Source: Selenomonadales bacterium
GTDB taxonomy: Bacteria; Bacillota; Clostridia; Christensenellales; QALW01
NCBI GenBank assembly: GCA_003150515.1
Contig: QALW01000021.1
Coordinates: forward strand, 179,541 to 243,540
Direction: 5' to 3'
Length of the DNA stretch: 64,000 nt
This document shows positions 8,972-17,240 of this stretch, piece by piece (positions within the stretch are counted from its first letter, which is position 1; every line of letters begins with the position of its first letter). The notes below the pieces were generated by a model. That model did not search any database and had not been told where the DNA came from. It saw only the letters and a list, made by a program, of their open reading frames with translations. The position numbers and the translations under genes are program-made.

Positions 8972-10270
8972 ATGATTTATAAAAAAGAATTAAAGCAGAA
9001 ATATGATGTAGACGTATTCATAGCCGGAGGAGGTCCTTCCGGCTTTGCCGCCGCAACAGCCTGCGCTCGTCAGGGAAAAAGCGTTTTCCTGGCCGAAAGC
9101 CGCGGCTCATTCGGCGGCGCGGGAACGGTAGGCATGGTGCCTGCGTTCATGTGCTTCGGAGACGGCGTCAACTTTCTTGCGGGCGGAATAGGCCGGGAAA
9201 TCAGGGACGCGCTTTATTCCGACAGAAGCAATAACGCTTACGGCTATGCAATACACGCGGAAACCCTTAAACGCCTATATGACAATATGGCCGTAGAAGC
9301 CGGGTTCCATTTCTCCTTTTTCACAACCCTTTCGGATGTAATAGTCTCAAACGGCCGAATAGAATACGCCGTAATCTCCTCCAAAAGCGGCATGTATCTT
9401 ATTAAGGCCAAGGTTTTTATAGACGCCACCGGAGACGGCGACCTCTGCGTATGGGCAGGCGCGCAATATGAATTAGGAGACCAAAACCAAAACACCATGC
9501 CCGCAACTTTATGCAGCCTTTGGGCTAATATAGATTTTTCGCGGAGAGACGCCCGGGATGACAGCAGGCTGGAGGAAGCTATAAACGATCATATTTTTAC
9601 TCTGGAGGACAGACATCTGCCCGGCATTGCCGACGCAGACCCTCCGCGCGGAGTGGGCGGCGGCAATATAGGCCATTGTTTTAACGTCAATCCTATTGAT
9701 GAAGCCTCCCTGACAAAAGCTATGCTTTGGGGACGCAAAACCCTGCCCGAATACGAGCGCTATTACAACAATTACCTCAAGGGCTTCGAACACGCGGGCA
9801 TCTGTTCTACGGCAGACCTTTTAGGAGTAAGGGAATCCCGCCGCATAAAAGGCGATTATGAGCTTTGCGCTCAGGATTTTCTTGATAGAGCGGTATTTGA
9901 AGATGAAATAGGGCGGTATTGTTATCCTGTGGACATACACATCATGGCTCCCGATAAAGAATCATATGAAGCGTTTAAGGCAGAATACGCGCGTTTCAGC
10001 TATGCCCCGGGCGAATCCTACGGCATCCCCTACCGTTCTCTGCTTCCTGCCGGCCTTTCAAACGTGCTGGTAACAGGCAAATGCATAAGCACGGACCGCC
10101 AGATGCAAGCCTCCATAAGAGTTATGCCCGGCTGCTACATAACCGGGCAGGCAGCCGGAATAGCGGCGGCGCTGGCCTGTTCCCGCGGCAGCGAAACCCG
10201 CGGCATAGATATAAAAGAGCTGCAGCGCCGCATAAAAAATATGGGCGGTTTTCTCCCCAACGTCCGATAA
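8972..10270 (+). CDS. FAD-dependent oxidoreductase
   Basis: 432 residues of the FAD-dependent oxidoreductase family related to fumarate reductase and thiazole-synthase flavoproteins. The dinucleotide-binding loop AGGGPSG is at about residues 19-25, a glutamate follows at LAESRG, and FIDATGDGDLC plus the C-terminal ASIRVMPGCYITGQAAG complete the FAD site. AAAAGG before the ATG at 8972 (8-base spacing) favours it over a GTG at 8963. It stands alone between a palindrome and a repeat, so the substrate is unknown; no partner gene suggests a pathway. Confidence 0.85.
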   Translation: MIYKKELKQKYDVDVFIAGGGPSGFAAATACARQGKSVFLAESRGSFGGAGTVGMVPAFMCFGDGVNFLAGGIGREIRDALYSDRSNNAYGYAIHAETLKRLYDNMAVEAGFHFSFFTTLSDVIVSNGRIEYAVISSKSGMYLIKAKVFIDATGDGDLCVWAGAQYELGDQNQNTMPATLCSLWANIDFSRRDARDDSRLEEAINDHIFTLEDRHLPGIADADPPRGVGGGNIGHCFNVNPIDEASLTKAMLWGRKTLPEYERYYNNYLKGFEHAGICSTADLLGVRESRRIKGDYELCAQDFLDRAVFEDEIGRYCYPVDIHIMAPDKESYEAFKAEYARFSYAPGESYGIPYRSLLPAGLSNVLVTGKCISTDRQMQASIRVMPGCYITGQAAGIAAALACSRGSETRGIDIKELQRRIKNMGGFLPNVR

Positions 10271-10422
10271 GACAACTCAATCAGAATACAATGCTATGCA
10301 AAGGAAGAAATGATCCGTTTTACTGCGCCCTCCTCTTTCAAATATCTTAAATATTTTTAAGAGCTTGCATTAAAACGGACGCGTCTCTTCCGCAAAAAAC
10401 ATTGTATTCTGATTGATTTATC
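10271..10422. repeat. short MITE-like element with inverted ends
   Basis: A 152-bp segment beginning at the stop codon of the oxidoreductase gene. The terminal 23 bp (10271-10293 and 10400-10422) are inverted copies with two mismatches and contain TCAATCAGAATACAATG. The interior has further partial inverted pairs around AACGGA. The ends resemble those of the 280-bp element at 11890. Confidence 0.75.
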
Positions 10423-10436
10423 TAAGCATTCAAAGC

Positions 10437-11222
10437 TCAGCTCATATAAAGCTCCGCAGAAATGCGCAGCCTGCCCTTTTTGCTCTGGCCCTGAACACCG
10501 TTATATATGAATCTGCCTCTTCCCCTTACGGAGATTAAATCCCCCGCCTTAATAAGAACAGCCGCGTCATAGCTCGTTCTATGATTAATCTGCACCAAAC
10601 CGGCTTTTATTAATTGAGCGGTATTGCCGCGCGAAAGATTATATACGGCCGAAACAACGCCGTCCAAACGCTCCGAAGCAGCCGTGCAGACCATTCTTTC
10701 GGTTTTAGGCCTAAGCCCGTCTAACGCCTCAGCGACAGAACAATCCAGCAATTCGCATTTCACAGGAGTATTTTTGACTTTGTTAAGATTATCCGCCGCA
10801 AAGGCTGCTATACTCTCCTTTAAAAACATATAAGCGGAATTGCCGTTAACAAAAATATCTCCTACTACCTGCCTTTTAACCCCTAAATTCATAACCGCGC
10901 CTAAAAAATCCCTATGTCCGAGCTCCTGAGCAAATTTCTCCGCCGCCGGACGCACTCGCATCAGCGTTATAGGAAATTCAGGCTGGTATCCCATTATTTC
11001 AGGAGTACCGAAGCATATAAGCTTCCTTTCGCAATATTCCAGGCCGCCCCAAAGCATATGGGGCGTTTTTCTTATAACGGGCAGATCTAAAGCTGCACGC
11101 GCCTGCTCGGGCGAAAGAAAATCCGAAAAGACATATATTCCCCGCCCCTCCCATTTCTCCGCCAAATCTTCCAGCCGGGAAAACAATATTTCTTCTTTAT
11201 CGTCCATGGCCCCGCCCTTCAC
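10437..11222 (-). CDS. YlmH-family S4-domain RNA-binding protein
   Basis: 261 residues. An N-terminal YlmH domain (LMRVRPAAEKFAQELGHRD region, then GVKRQVVGDIFV) is followed by an S4 RNA-binding domain at about 180-240 (RLDGVVSAVYNLSRGN ... GLVQINHR). Proteins of this type act in ribosome quality control and are often linked to cell division genes. The GTG at 11222 is chosen because AAGGAG lies 7 bases before it; an ATG at 11207 is possible. It overlaps the end of tmk by 26 bases, so translation is likely coupled. Confidence 0.87.
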   Translation of the reverse strand: MKGGAMDDKEEILFSRLEDLAEKWEGRGIYVFSDFLSPEQARAALDLPVIRKTPHMLWGGLEYCERKLICFGTPEIMGYQPEFPITLMRVRPAAEKFAQELGHRDFLGAVMNLGVKRQVVGDIFVNGNSAYMFLKESIAAFAADNLNKVKNTPVKCELLDCSVAEALDGLRPKTERMVCTAASERLDGVVSAVYNLSRGNTAQLIKAGLVQINHRTSYDAAVLIKAGDLISVRGRGRFIYNGVQGQSKKGRLRISAELYMS

Positions 11223-11838
11223 GCAATTTCTCCTTCACTATCTGATACACCGTTTCGGAAGTCTGCTGCTTTGTACAGCCCGCGACGTCCAGCATAACAA
11301 AATTATCGTTCTGCCCAGCCATTTCTTCAAAGCCGCGGTATACTTCCTGATGAAAGGCCATGCCCTGCATTTCCATGCGGTCCTCCTCGTCCATGCCTCC
11401 CTTGCGTTCAAAGGAAAGGCCCGGTTCAATATGCAGAAAGATGGTCAAATCCGGATGACAGCCCTGAACCGCTATTTCATTAAGGCTCTGAACAAGCCCT
11501 ATATTCAGCCCGCGCGCATAGCCCTGATAAGCTATGGTAGAATGGGTAAAGCGGTCGCATATAACTATTTTCCCCTTTTTCAGGGCAGGGGAAATAATTT
11601 CATTCACATGCTGAGCGCGGGCTCCCTCAAAGAGCATAAGCTCCGCCAAAGGAGAAATCTCGCTTCTGCCCTCCAGAAGCAATTTGCGCACCTTCTCGGC
11701 CAGCTCGCAGCCGCCCGGCTCTCTTGTGAGCAATACGTCCAGGCCGTCCTGCCGCAGACGCTCGCAGAGCATTTTTATCTGCGTGCTCTTGCCGCTGCCC
11801 TCCGTTCCCTCAAAAGTTATAAAAAAGCCTCTGTTCAT
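11197..11838 (-). CDS. tmk: thymidylate kinase
   Basis: 213 residues. Phosphorylates dTMP to dTDP. P-loop FEGTEGSGKST at about residues 7-17, the DR(F/Y)-type motif in ICDRFTHSTIAYQG, and TREPGG are the classic TMPK signatures. The ATG at 11838 gives the usual start MNRGFFITFEG and is preferred to a GTG three codons upstream. It follows the decarboxylase gene in the same direction, but the 280-bp repeat at 11890-12169 separates them. In many Firmicutes a YaaO-type decarboxylase lies directly next to tmk, as here. Confidence 0.96.
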   Translation of the reverse strand: MNRGFFITFEGTEGSGKSTQIKMLCERLRQDGLDVLLTREPGGCELAEKVRKLLLEGRSEISPLAELMLFEGARAQHVNEIISPALKKGKIVICDRFTHSTIAYQGYARGLNIGLVQSLNEIAVQGCHPDLTIFLHIEPGLSFERKGGMDEEDRMEMQGMAFHQEVYRGFEEMAGQNDNFVMLDVAGCTKQQTSETVYQIVKEKLREGRGHGR

Positions 11839-11889
11839 CCCATACACACCCTTAATTTTATCATTAGCTAAAATAATTATATTACTTGA

Positions 11890-12169
11890 TTAGACAATAT
11901 AATCAGAGTAAAATGCGTTTTTGCTCAGAGCGCCCGCTGCGTCCTCTTTGCTGCGCGGTCTTAAAATACTCCGGTATGTCTTCGACCGCGCGCCCCGCGG
12001 CCTTTCATTGGGCGCTTTGAGCAAAAATCTTTGACCGCAGAGAAAAGGAGATTTTTTGTTTTGCAAGGCGGCAGGACGCAGAAATATTGGAATATTTCAA
12101 GGACGACAACGCGGCAAAACGGAAAATCTCCTCCTATGCGGCGCATTGTACTTTGATTGTATTGTCTAA
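11890..12169. repeat. full-length MITE-like element, 280 bp
   Basis: The ends TTAGACAATATAATCAGAGT (start 11890) and, on the other strand, TTAGACAATACAATCAAAGT (from 12169) form 28-bp inverted repeats with three mismatches. Inside are two imperfect hairpins: one between GCTCAGAGCGCCC (about 11923) and GGGCGCTTTGAGC (about 12010-12023), the other between GGAGATTTTTTGTTTTGC and GCAAAACGGAAAATCTCC. There is no open frame. Immediately after it, CAATATAATCAGAGCAAAAC (12171-12190) looks like the first bases of a second copy. The window end carries a close relative. Confidence 0.85.
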
Positions 12170-12196
12170 GCAATATAATCAGAGCAAAACATCCGC

Positions 12197-13543
12197 CTAT
12201 TCTTCCGAACATACCAGCACACGCCCTTTGCGCACGCCAAAAAGCTCCCGTCCGCTTTTTGCGGCGCTTAATATATAGTCTATCATATCTCCGTCTATGC
12301 GCTCGCCTCTATCGGCTAACGGCACTCCCGGAGGATATGTCCCAAAAGCCTGCGCGCAGATTTTTCCCGGCGATTCTTCAAGCGGAACATATATATGCCG
12401 CCTATTAAAAGCCGCCTGCCGCGGAGATATAACTCTCTCGGGCAGTTTATCGGGCATATCCGGAAAAGGAACAAACGGCTCGGGCTTTAAGGCCAAAAGC
12501 GCGTTATATAAGCGTTCCAGCTTTTCAGGCGTATCTTTATGGGTTAATATAAAAATTACCTGATATTCGTCCGCGCATTCGGGATAAATTCCCATATTTT
12601 CAAGCTGCTTGGCCCCGTTAAGCCCGCTGAGAGCAGGGGCGGTTATTACGCACAGCCGGGTTATATCCTGCCTATCCCCCTCATTCAGGCGAAACCCGGC
12701 TTCCTTAAGCCCAAAACGCAGGCTTTGAATACGGCTTAGCACAGCCTCCCTATCGCATCCTTCCAATTCCGCGCGCGCTAAATCCATGCTGGCCATTATC
12801 AGATAGCTTGGGCTGGAAGTGCCCAGCGCGGGCAAAAACGCCCAAAGCTCGTTTTCAAAGCGATTGTCCTTTATATTAAGCAGAGCCGCCTGAGTCAGCG
12901 CGCCCATGGTCTTATGCATGGACTGCACCCACATATCCGCTTCCGCTTGGGCCGCGCCTTCAAAGCCGTAATAGGGAAAATGCGCTCCGTGCGCTTCGTC
13001 CACAAGCAAAAGCATGCCCTTTTCCCTCGCCAGCGCGCCGATTTCTTTCAGCGGCGCGCTATTGCCGCAATAATCGGGAGAAGTTATAAAAATTCCTTTA
13101 GCCTCCGGATGCTCCAAAACGCATTGCCTAACCTCTTCAAAAACAGGTTGAGCCAGCCGCCCCTCTTTTATGCGGGGAGAAATATATATAGGCTCCGCGC
13201 CCGAAAGAACCAGGCCGTCTCCGGCGCTTCTATGGGAATTCCGGCTTAAAATGAGCTTTTCGCCCTCTCTCAGCGCCGCGCACAGCATAGCCTTGACTCC
13301 CTCGCTGGAGCCGCCTGTAAGCATAAAGCTTTTATAGGCCCCCGCAGCCTGCGCGATAAGCTCCTGAGCCTGCTTAATCGCTCCCTGAGGCGCATAAAGA
13401 TTATCGCTGAAAGAAAGCTCGGTTATATCGTACTGCTCGCAGCCCAAACCGCCCATGCCTTTATGGCCGGGCATATGAAAGCGCGCGCAGTCCGCTCCGG
13501 CATATTTTTTCAGCATTTCATATAAAGGAGCATTCGTTTTCAT
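12197..13543 (-). CDS. Orn/Lys/Arg decarboxylase family PLP enzyme (YaaO-like)
   Basis: 448 residues, the short form of the family lacking the large C-terminal domains of inducible decarboxylases. FHMPGHKG near the N-terminus, LTGGSSEGVKAMLCA, LLVDEAHGAHFPYYG and the PLP lysine in SMHKTMGALTQAA are visible. It probably decarboxylates lysine, arginine or ornithine to a polyamine precursor; which one cannot be told. Downstream on the same strand are tmk and ylmH, as in the yaaO-tmk arrangement of Bacillus. Confidence 0.9.
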   Translation of the reverse strand: MKTNAPLYEMLKKYAGADCARFHMPGHKGMGGLGCEQYDITELSFSDNLYAPQGAIKQAQELIAQAAGAYKSFMLTGGSSEGVKAMLCAALREGEKLILSRNSHRSAGDGLVLSGAEPIYISPRIKEGRLAQPVFEEVRQCVLEHPEAKGIFITSPDYCGNSAPLKEIGALAREKGMLLLVDEAHGAHFPYYGFEGAAQAEADMWVQSMHKTMGALTQAALLNIKDNRFENELWAFLPALGTSSPSYLIMASMDLARAELEGCDREAVLSRIQSLRFGLKEAGFRLNEGDRQDITRLCVITAPALSGLNGAKQLENMGIYPECADEYQVIFILTHKDTPEKLERLYNALLALKPEPFVPFPDMPDKLPERVISPRQAAFNRRHIYVPLEESPGKICAQAFGTYPPGVPLADRGERIDGDMIDYILSAAKSGRELFGVRKGRVLVCSEE

Positions 13544-13569
13544 TATAAACCCCCGTATAACGTCATTTT

Positions 13570-13598
13570 ATTGTAAATAATATTTTAAAATTTATCAA
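13570..13598 (-). promoter_or_regulatory. promoter of decarboxylase-tmk unit
   Basis: On the minus strand TTGATA (13598-13593), 17 bases, TACAAT (13575-13570), 26 bases before the start codon. Confidence 0.6.
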
Positions 13599-13697
13599 GC
13601 TGTTTTTTCAAAAGCATATTTTGCAGGAATTATTTCATCCAACTTGCATTTTAAAAATTATTAACTCTTTGTTCATTTTAAATCTCTTCAATATTGC

Positions 13698-13727
13698 TTG
13701 ACAAAAATACTTGATTTATAGTATGCT
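13698..13727 (+). promoter_or_regulatory. promoter of pckA
   Basis: TTGACA at 13698-13703 and TATGCT at 13722-13727 with an 18-base spacer, leaving a leader of about 90 bases. Confidence 0.6.
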
Positions 13728-13823
13728 TTAAAAAAATGGGGAAAGATGGCCAGCAAAAAGACGGCCGATATCCTATTCTCTAAAAAAAACAAACAAAATG
13801 AATTATGAAAGGGGATTTCTTGC

Positions 13824-15398
13824 ATGAACACCTACGGACTTGAAAAGCTCGGAATCATCGCTCCCAAAGCGGTCTACCGCAATTTATCCATTCCGGCTCT
13901 GGTAGAAAAAGCGCTCCAGGCCAACGAGGGGAGCTTAAGCGAAACAGGCGCGCTTGTAGTTAATACCGGCAAATATACGGGCCGCTCTCCTGACGATAAA
14001 TTTGTAGTGGATTATCCCTCCATACACGATGAAATAGCCTGGGGCAAAGTAAACGTGCCTATGGACGTTGAAACTTTCGACAAAATATACAACAAAATGA
14101 CCGCCTATCTCCAAGGCCGGGACATCTATATCTTTGATGGATTTGCAGGCGCCGATCCCAAATATACTCAGCGCTTCCGCATTATAAACGAATTTGCCTC
14201 CCAGAATTTATTCATCCATCAGCTTTTAATACGTCCCGAAAAGGAGCAGCTTGAAAATTTTGAGCCTGATTTCACAATTATCGCCGCGCCCGGCTTCAAA
14301 TGCATTCCCGAAATAGACGGCACGAACAGCGAAGCCGCCATAATCGTTTCTTTTGAAAGAAAAATGGTTATAATCGCGGGTTCCCAGTATGCGGGCGAAA
14401 TTAAGAAGAGCGTGTTCTCCGTTATGAACTACTTGCTGCCCAAAAACGGAGTATTCCCCATGCACTGCTCGGCCAATATAGGCGCCGAGGGAGATACTGC
14501 CCTTTTCTTCGGGCTTTCAGGCACCGGCAAAACCACTCTCAGCGCCGATCCGGAGCGCATGCTTATAGGGGACGACGAGCACGGCTGGTCGGATAACGGC
14601 GTATTTAACTTTGAGGGCGGCTGCTATGCAAAATGCATTAACCTTTCCAAGGAAAACGAGCCGCAGATATGGAACGCTATCAAATTCGGCGCCCTTGTGG
14701 AAAACGTTGTTATGGATCCTGAAACAAGAGAATTTGATTTCAACGACGGCAGCCTGACCGAAAACACCCGCGTAGGCTATCCCGTTGAATTTATCCCCAA
14801 CGCCGCCATTCCCGGCGTGGGCGGACAGCCTAAAACCGTAGTATTCCTCACGGCCGACGCTTTCGGCGTGCTCCCCCCCATCGCCAAGCTGGATAAGGAT
14901 ATGGCCATGTTCCATTTTGTTTCGGGCTACACCTCCAAGCTTGCGGGCACCGAGCGCGGAATAACCGAGCCCCAGGCCACGTTCTCCACCTGCTTCGGCG
15001 CTCCCTTCCTGCCCCTGGATCCCAGCGTATACGCTCAAATGCTGGGCGAAAAAGTTGCGGGCAGCGACGCTAAGGTATATTTGATTAATACCGGATGGTC
15101 GGGCGGAAGCTACGGCGTTGGCAAGCGCATGAGCCTTAAATATACCCGCGCCATGGTAACGGCCGCGCTCACCGGCGCTTTGGACAACGTTAAATTTGAG
15201 CTGGATCCCATCTTTAACGTATATGTTCCCACAGAATGCCCCAACGTACCGGCTGAGATCCTCAATCCCAAGAATACCTGGACTGATAAGGCTGAATACG
15301 ACAAAACCGCCAGAATGCTGGCCGCGCGCTTTACTGAGAACTTTAAAAAATATACTCACATGCCTGAGAATATTGTTAAGGCCGGCCCTAAAGCTTAA
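13824..15398 (+). CDS. pckA: phosphoenolpyruvate carboxykinase (ATP)
   Basis: 524 residues, normal for the ATP-dependent family. Interconverts oxaloacetate and PEP with ATP/ADP; in fermenters it often works in the carboxylating direction. The kinase P-loop is GLSGTGKTTLS (about residue 232), followed by the metal-binding LIGDDEHGW; the N-terminal TGRSPDDKFVV and the NTGWSGG region complete the active site. GAAAGGGGA precedes the ATG. Monocistronic: own promoter upstream and hairpin terminator downstream. Confidence 0.97.
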   Translation: MNTYGLEKLGIIAPKAVYRNLSIPALVEKALQANEGSLSETGALVVNTGKYTGRSPDDKFVVDYPSIHDEIAWGKVNVPMDVETFDKIYNKMTAYLQGRDIYIFDGFAGADPKYTQRFRIINEFASQNLFIHQLLIRPEKEQLENFEPDFTIIAAPGFKCIPEIDGTNSEAAIIVSFERKMVIIAGSQYAGEIKKSVFSVMNYLLPKNGVFPMHCSANIGAEGDTALFFGLSGTGKTTLSADPERMLIGDDEHGWSDNGVFNFEGGCYAKCINLSKENEPQIWNAIKFGALVENVVMDPETREFDFNDGSLTENTRVGYPVEFIPNAAIPGVGGQPKTVVFLTADAFGVLPPIAKLDKDMAMFHFVSGYTSKLAGTERGITEPQATFSTCFGAPFLPLDPSVYAQMLGEKVAGSDAKVYLINTGWSGGSYGVGKRMSLKYTRAMVTAALTGALDNVKFELDPIFNVYVPTECPNVPAEILNPKNTWTDKAEYDKTARMLAARFTENFKKYTHMPENIVKAGPKA

Positions 15399-15445
15399 TT
15401 TTGAATAGTTTTTGCCTCGCCTTAGCTATTGCCTTATATTAATTA

Positions 15446-15493
15446 AAAGAACGTTCCTGAGCTCCTCGCGGTGCTTCGGAACGTTCTTTATTT
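15446..15493 (+). terminator. terminator after pckA
   Basis: AAAGAACGTTCC at 15446-15457 pairs with GGAACGTTCTTT at 15478-15489 and a T-rich tail follows. Confidence 0.75.
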
Positions 15494-15629
15494 ATATCTA
15501 GATTTCAGCATTCTGCCATAAGAGCGGGTACATAAAAAAATAATATACCCTTATGGATAACGCATATGGCTGCGCATGCCGGAGATTTGTTATAATGCTG
15601 AAAATATATTTAAGAAAGGAATGTAATTA

Positions 15630-17114
15630 ATGAAAGCATTAAAATTTTGCGCCGCGGCGCTGACGGCTATATGCGTTCTGGCGCTGGCAAGCTGCGGCAA
15701 GGACGCAAATCCCAGCACGCAGGCAACGCCCTCCCCCACTTCTCCGCAAAATACAGCCGCGCAGGAATCTTCCTATCTCCGCCCGCGCGGAGATTTAAAG
15801 AACAGTCTGAAACAGGGCGAGAAATACAATTATCTGCTTTGGGCCGTAAACGACGTCTCCAATCCCTTTGAGCATGAGACTGAAATAAACAAAGTGGGCT
15901 GGACTCAGCGCAAGGCCGACCTGGAGAGCAAATACGGAATTACCATTCAATACGTTATGCCCACTCCTAATTGGTGGCAGGACGCATGCGCCAGCGCGTT
16001 TTCAGGCAATCCCTCGGTTGATTTCATGCATTGCGGCGGACCGTTTACAGTTTTGCCCATGTACGCCTATAACGGTACGGCCGCAAGCGTGGTTCTGCCT
16101 TTAAGCGATTATTCGCAGAGCGCGGATTTCAGCGATAATAATTGGTGGAATCAGGCTCTTCAGACGGCGAATACCACTTTTAACGGCAAGCTTTATTTTG
16201 CCGTGCCCCAAAGCACGGGCATAGGCAGCATTGCTTTTAACCAGGTAGTGCTTTTTAATAAGGAAATATTGGAGCGCAACGGTTATTCGGCCGAAACCCT
16301 ATATTCGGCAAATCAAAACGGAGAATGGACGTGGGAAAAATTCAGAGAAGCGGCCATTGCCTGCACGGATCCGGATAACTCCATATACGGAATAGCGCCC
16401 GCTTATCAAAACGCGCTGATTTGGTCTCTGGCCGCCTCAAACGGAGCCTCGTTTGTCAGCCAGATGAATAATAACGGAACTACATATTTTGAATTTACAG
16501 GCAATTCGGACAAAATGCTGGACGCCTGGAATTTCCTCGTTCAATTAGGCAGAGACGGAGTGCTTTACCGCGACCAAGGCTTTACGGCCGATCATGAAAC
16601 TTTCCTGGCAGGCAAAACGGCCATGATGCCCACTTATGTAAACCGGACCTCCCAGCTTGTCAACGCGGGCACCTACCCAGAATACGGCGTGCTTATGCCT
16701 CCCAAGGCTCCCGGCGCTGAAGATTATGTTTCAGACGTTAACTGGTTTGATCCCTATTGCGCTTTTAAGGGCACGGCCAATCCTGAAGGAACGGTTCAGC
16801 TTCTGAGCGATTATTGCTGTCCCCTTTATTCTCTGGACGACGAGCGCAATGAGGCTTCCTTTGACGCGGAGCTTCTCAGCCTTACCACCGACCAGGGCTC
16901 GCAATGGACACTGCGCAATATCTCGGAAAAGAGCGCTCCTCAAAGCTATTTTATGTTTTCCAATCTTACTTTCCCGGATGGAGCCAATTTTATGAATAAA
17001 ATTACCGAGCAATGGCCCGCCTTTGTGGACGGACAGCAGACTCCGGGCACCTATTTTGATTCCATAGCCGAAAGCGTAAACCAACTGCTCAAGGATGCGC
17101 AGGGGCTTAAATAA
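15630..17114 (+). CDS. extracellular solute-binding lipoprotein (family 1)
   Basis: 494 residues. Type II signal peptide with lipobox LASC at about residues 19-22, then a low-complexity Pro/Thr/Ser linker and a family 1 binding-protein fold (ITIQYVMPTPNWWQD, AFNQVVLFNKEILERNGY, WTWEKFREAA, FLAGKTAMMPT). It would capture a sugar or oligosaccharide at the cell surface for an ABC importer. No permease or ATPase gene lies next to it, so it is an orphan and must share a transporter encoded elsewhere or act as a sensor. A TATAAT at 15591-15596 may be its -10 box. Confidence 0.85.
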   Translation: MKALKFCAAALTAICVLALASCGKDANPSTQATPSPTSPQNTAAQESSYLRPRGDLKNSLKQGEKYNYLLWAVNDVSNPFEHETEINKVGWTQRKADLESKYGITIQYVMPTPNWWQDACASAFSGNPSVDFMHCGGPFTVLPMYAYNGTAASVVLPLSDYSQSADFSDNNWWNQALQTANTTFNGKLYFAVPQSTGIGSIAFNQVVLFNKEILERNGYSAETLYSANQNGEWTWEKFREAAIACTDPDNSIYGIAPAYQNALIWSLAASNGASFVSQMNNNGTTYFEFTGNSDKMLDAWNFLVQLGRDGVLYRDQGFTADHETFLAGKTAMMPTYVNRTSQLVNAGTYPEYGVLMPPKAPGAEDYVSDVNWFDPYCAFKGTANPEGTVQLLSDYCCPLYSLDDERNEASFDAELLSLTTDQGSQWTLRNISEKSAPQSYFMFSNLTFPDGANFMNKITEQWPAFVDGQQTPGTYFDSIAESVNQLLKDAQGLK

Positions 17115-17188
17115 TTTAATTTTATACACCCAAATCATTTTAACACGCTCATACTCAAAGCGCACAGGCTTTAAATTAATAAAGCTGC

Positions 17189-17228
17189 GAAGCCCTGAGA
17201 AAGCTTTTGCTTTCCCAGGGCTTCTTTT
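17189..17228. terminator. bidirectional terminator between solute-binding gene and sipL
   Basis: GAAGCCCTG (17189-17197) pairs with CAGGGCTTC (17216-17224), with an inner GAAAGC/GCTTTC pair; T-rich on the plus side and A-rich before it. It separates two convergent genes. Confidence 0.75.
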
Positions 17229-17240
17229 AAAACAAACCTC

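Noticed and set aside
14517..15359. 280-codon frame antisense to pckA
   Set aside because: Opposite strand of an unmistakable PEP carboxykinase gene; no motif or ribosome site.
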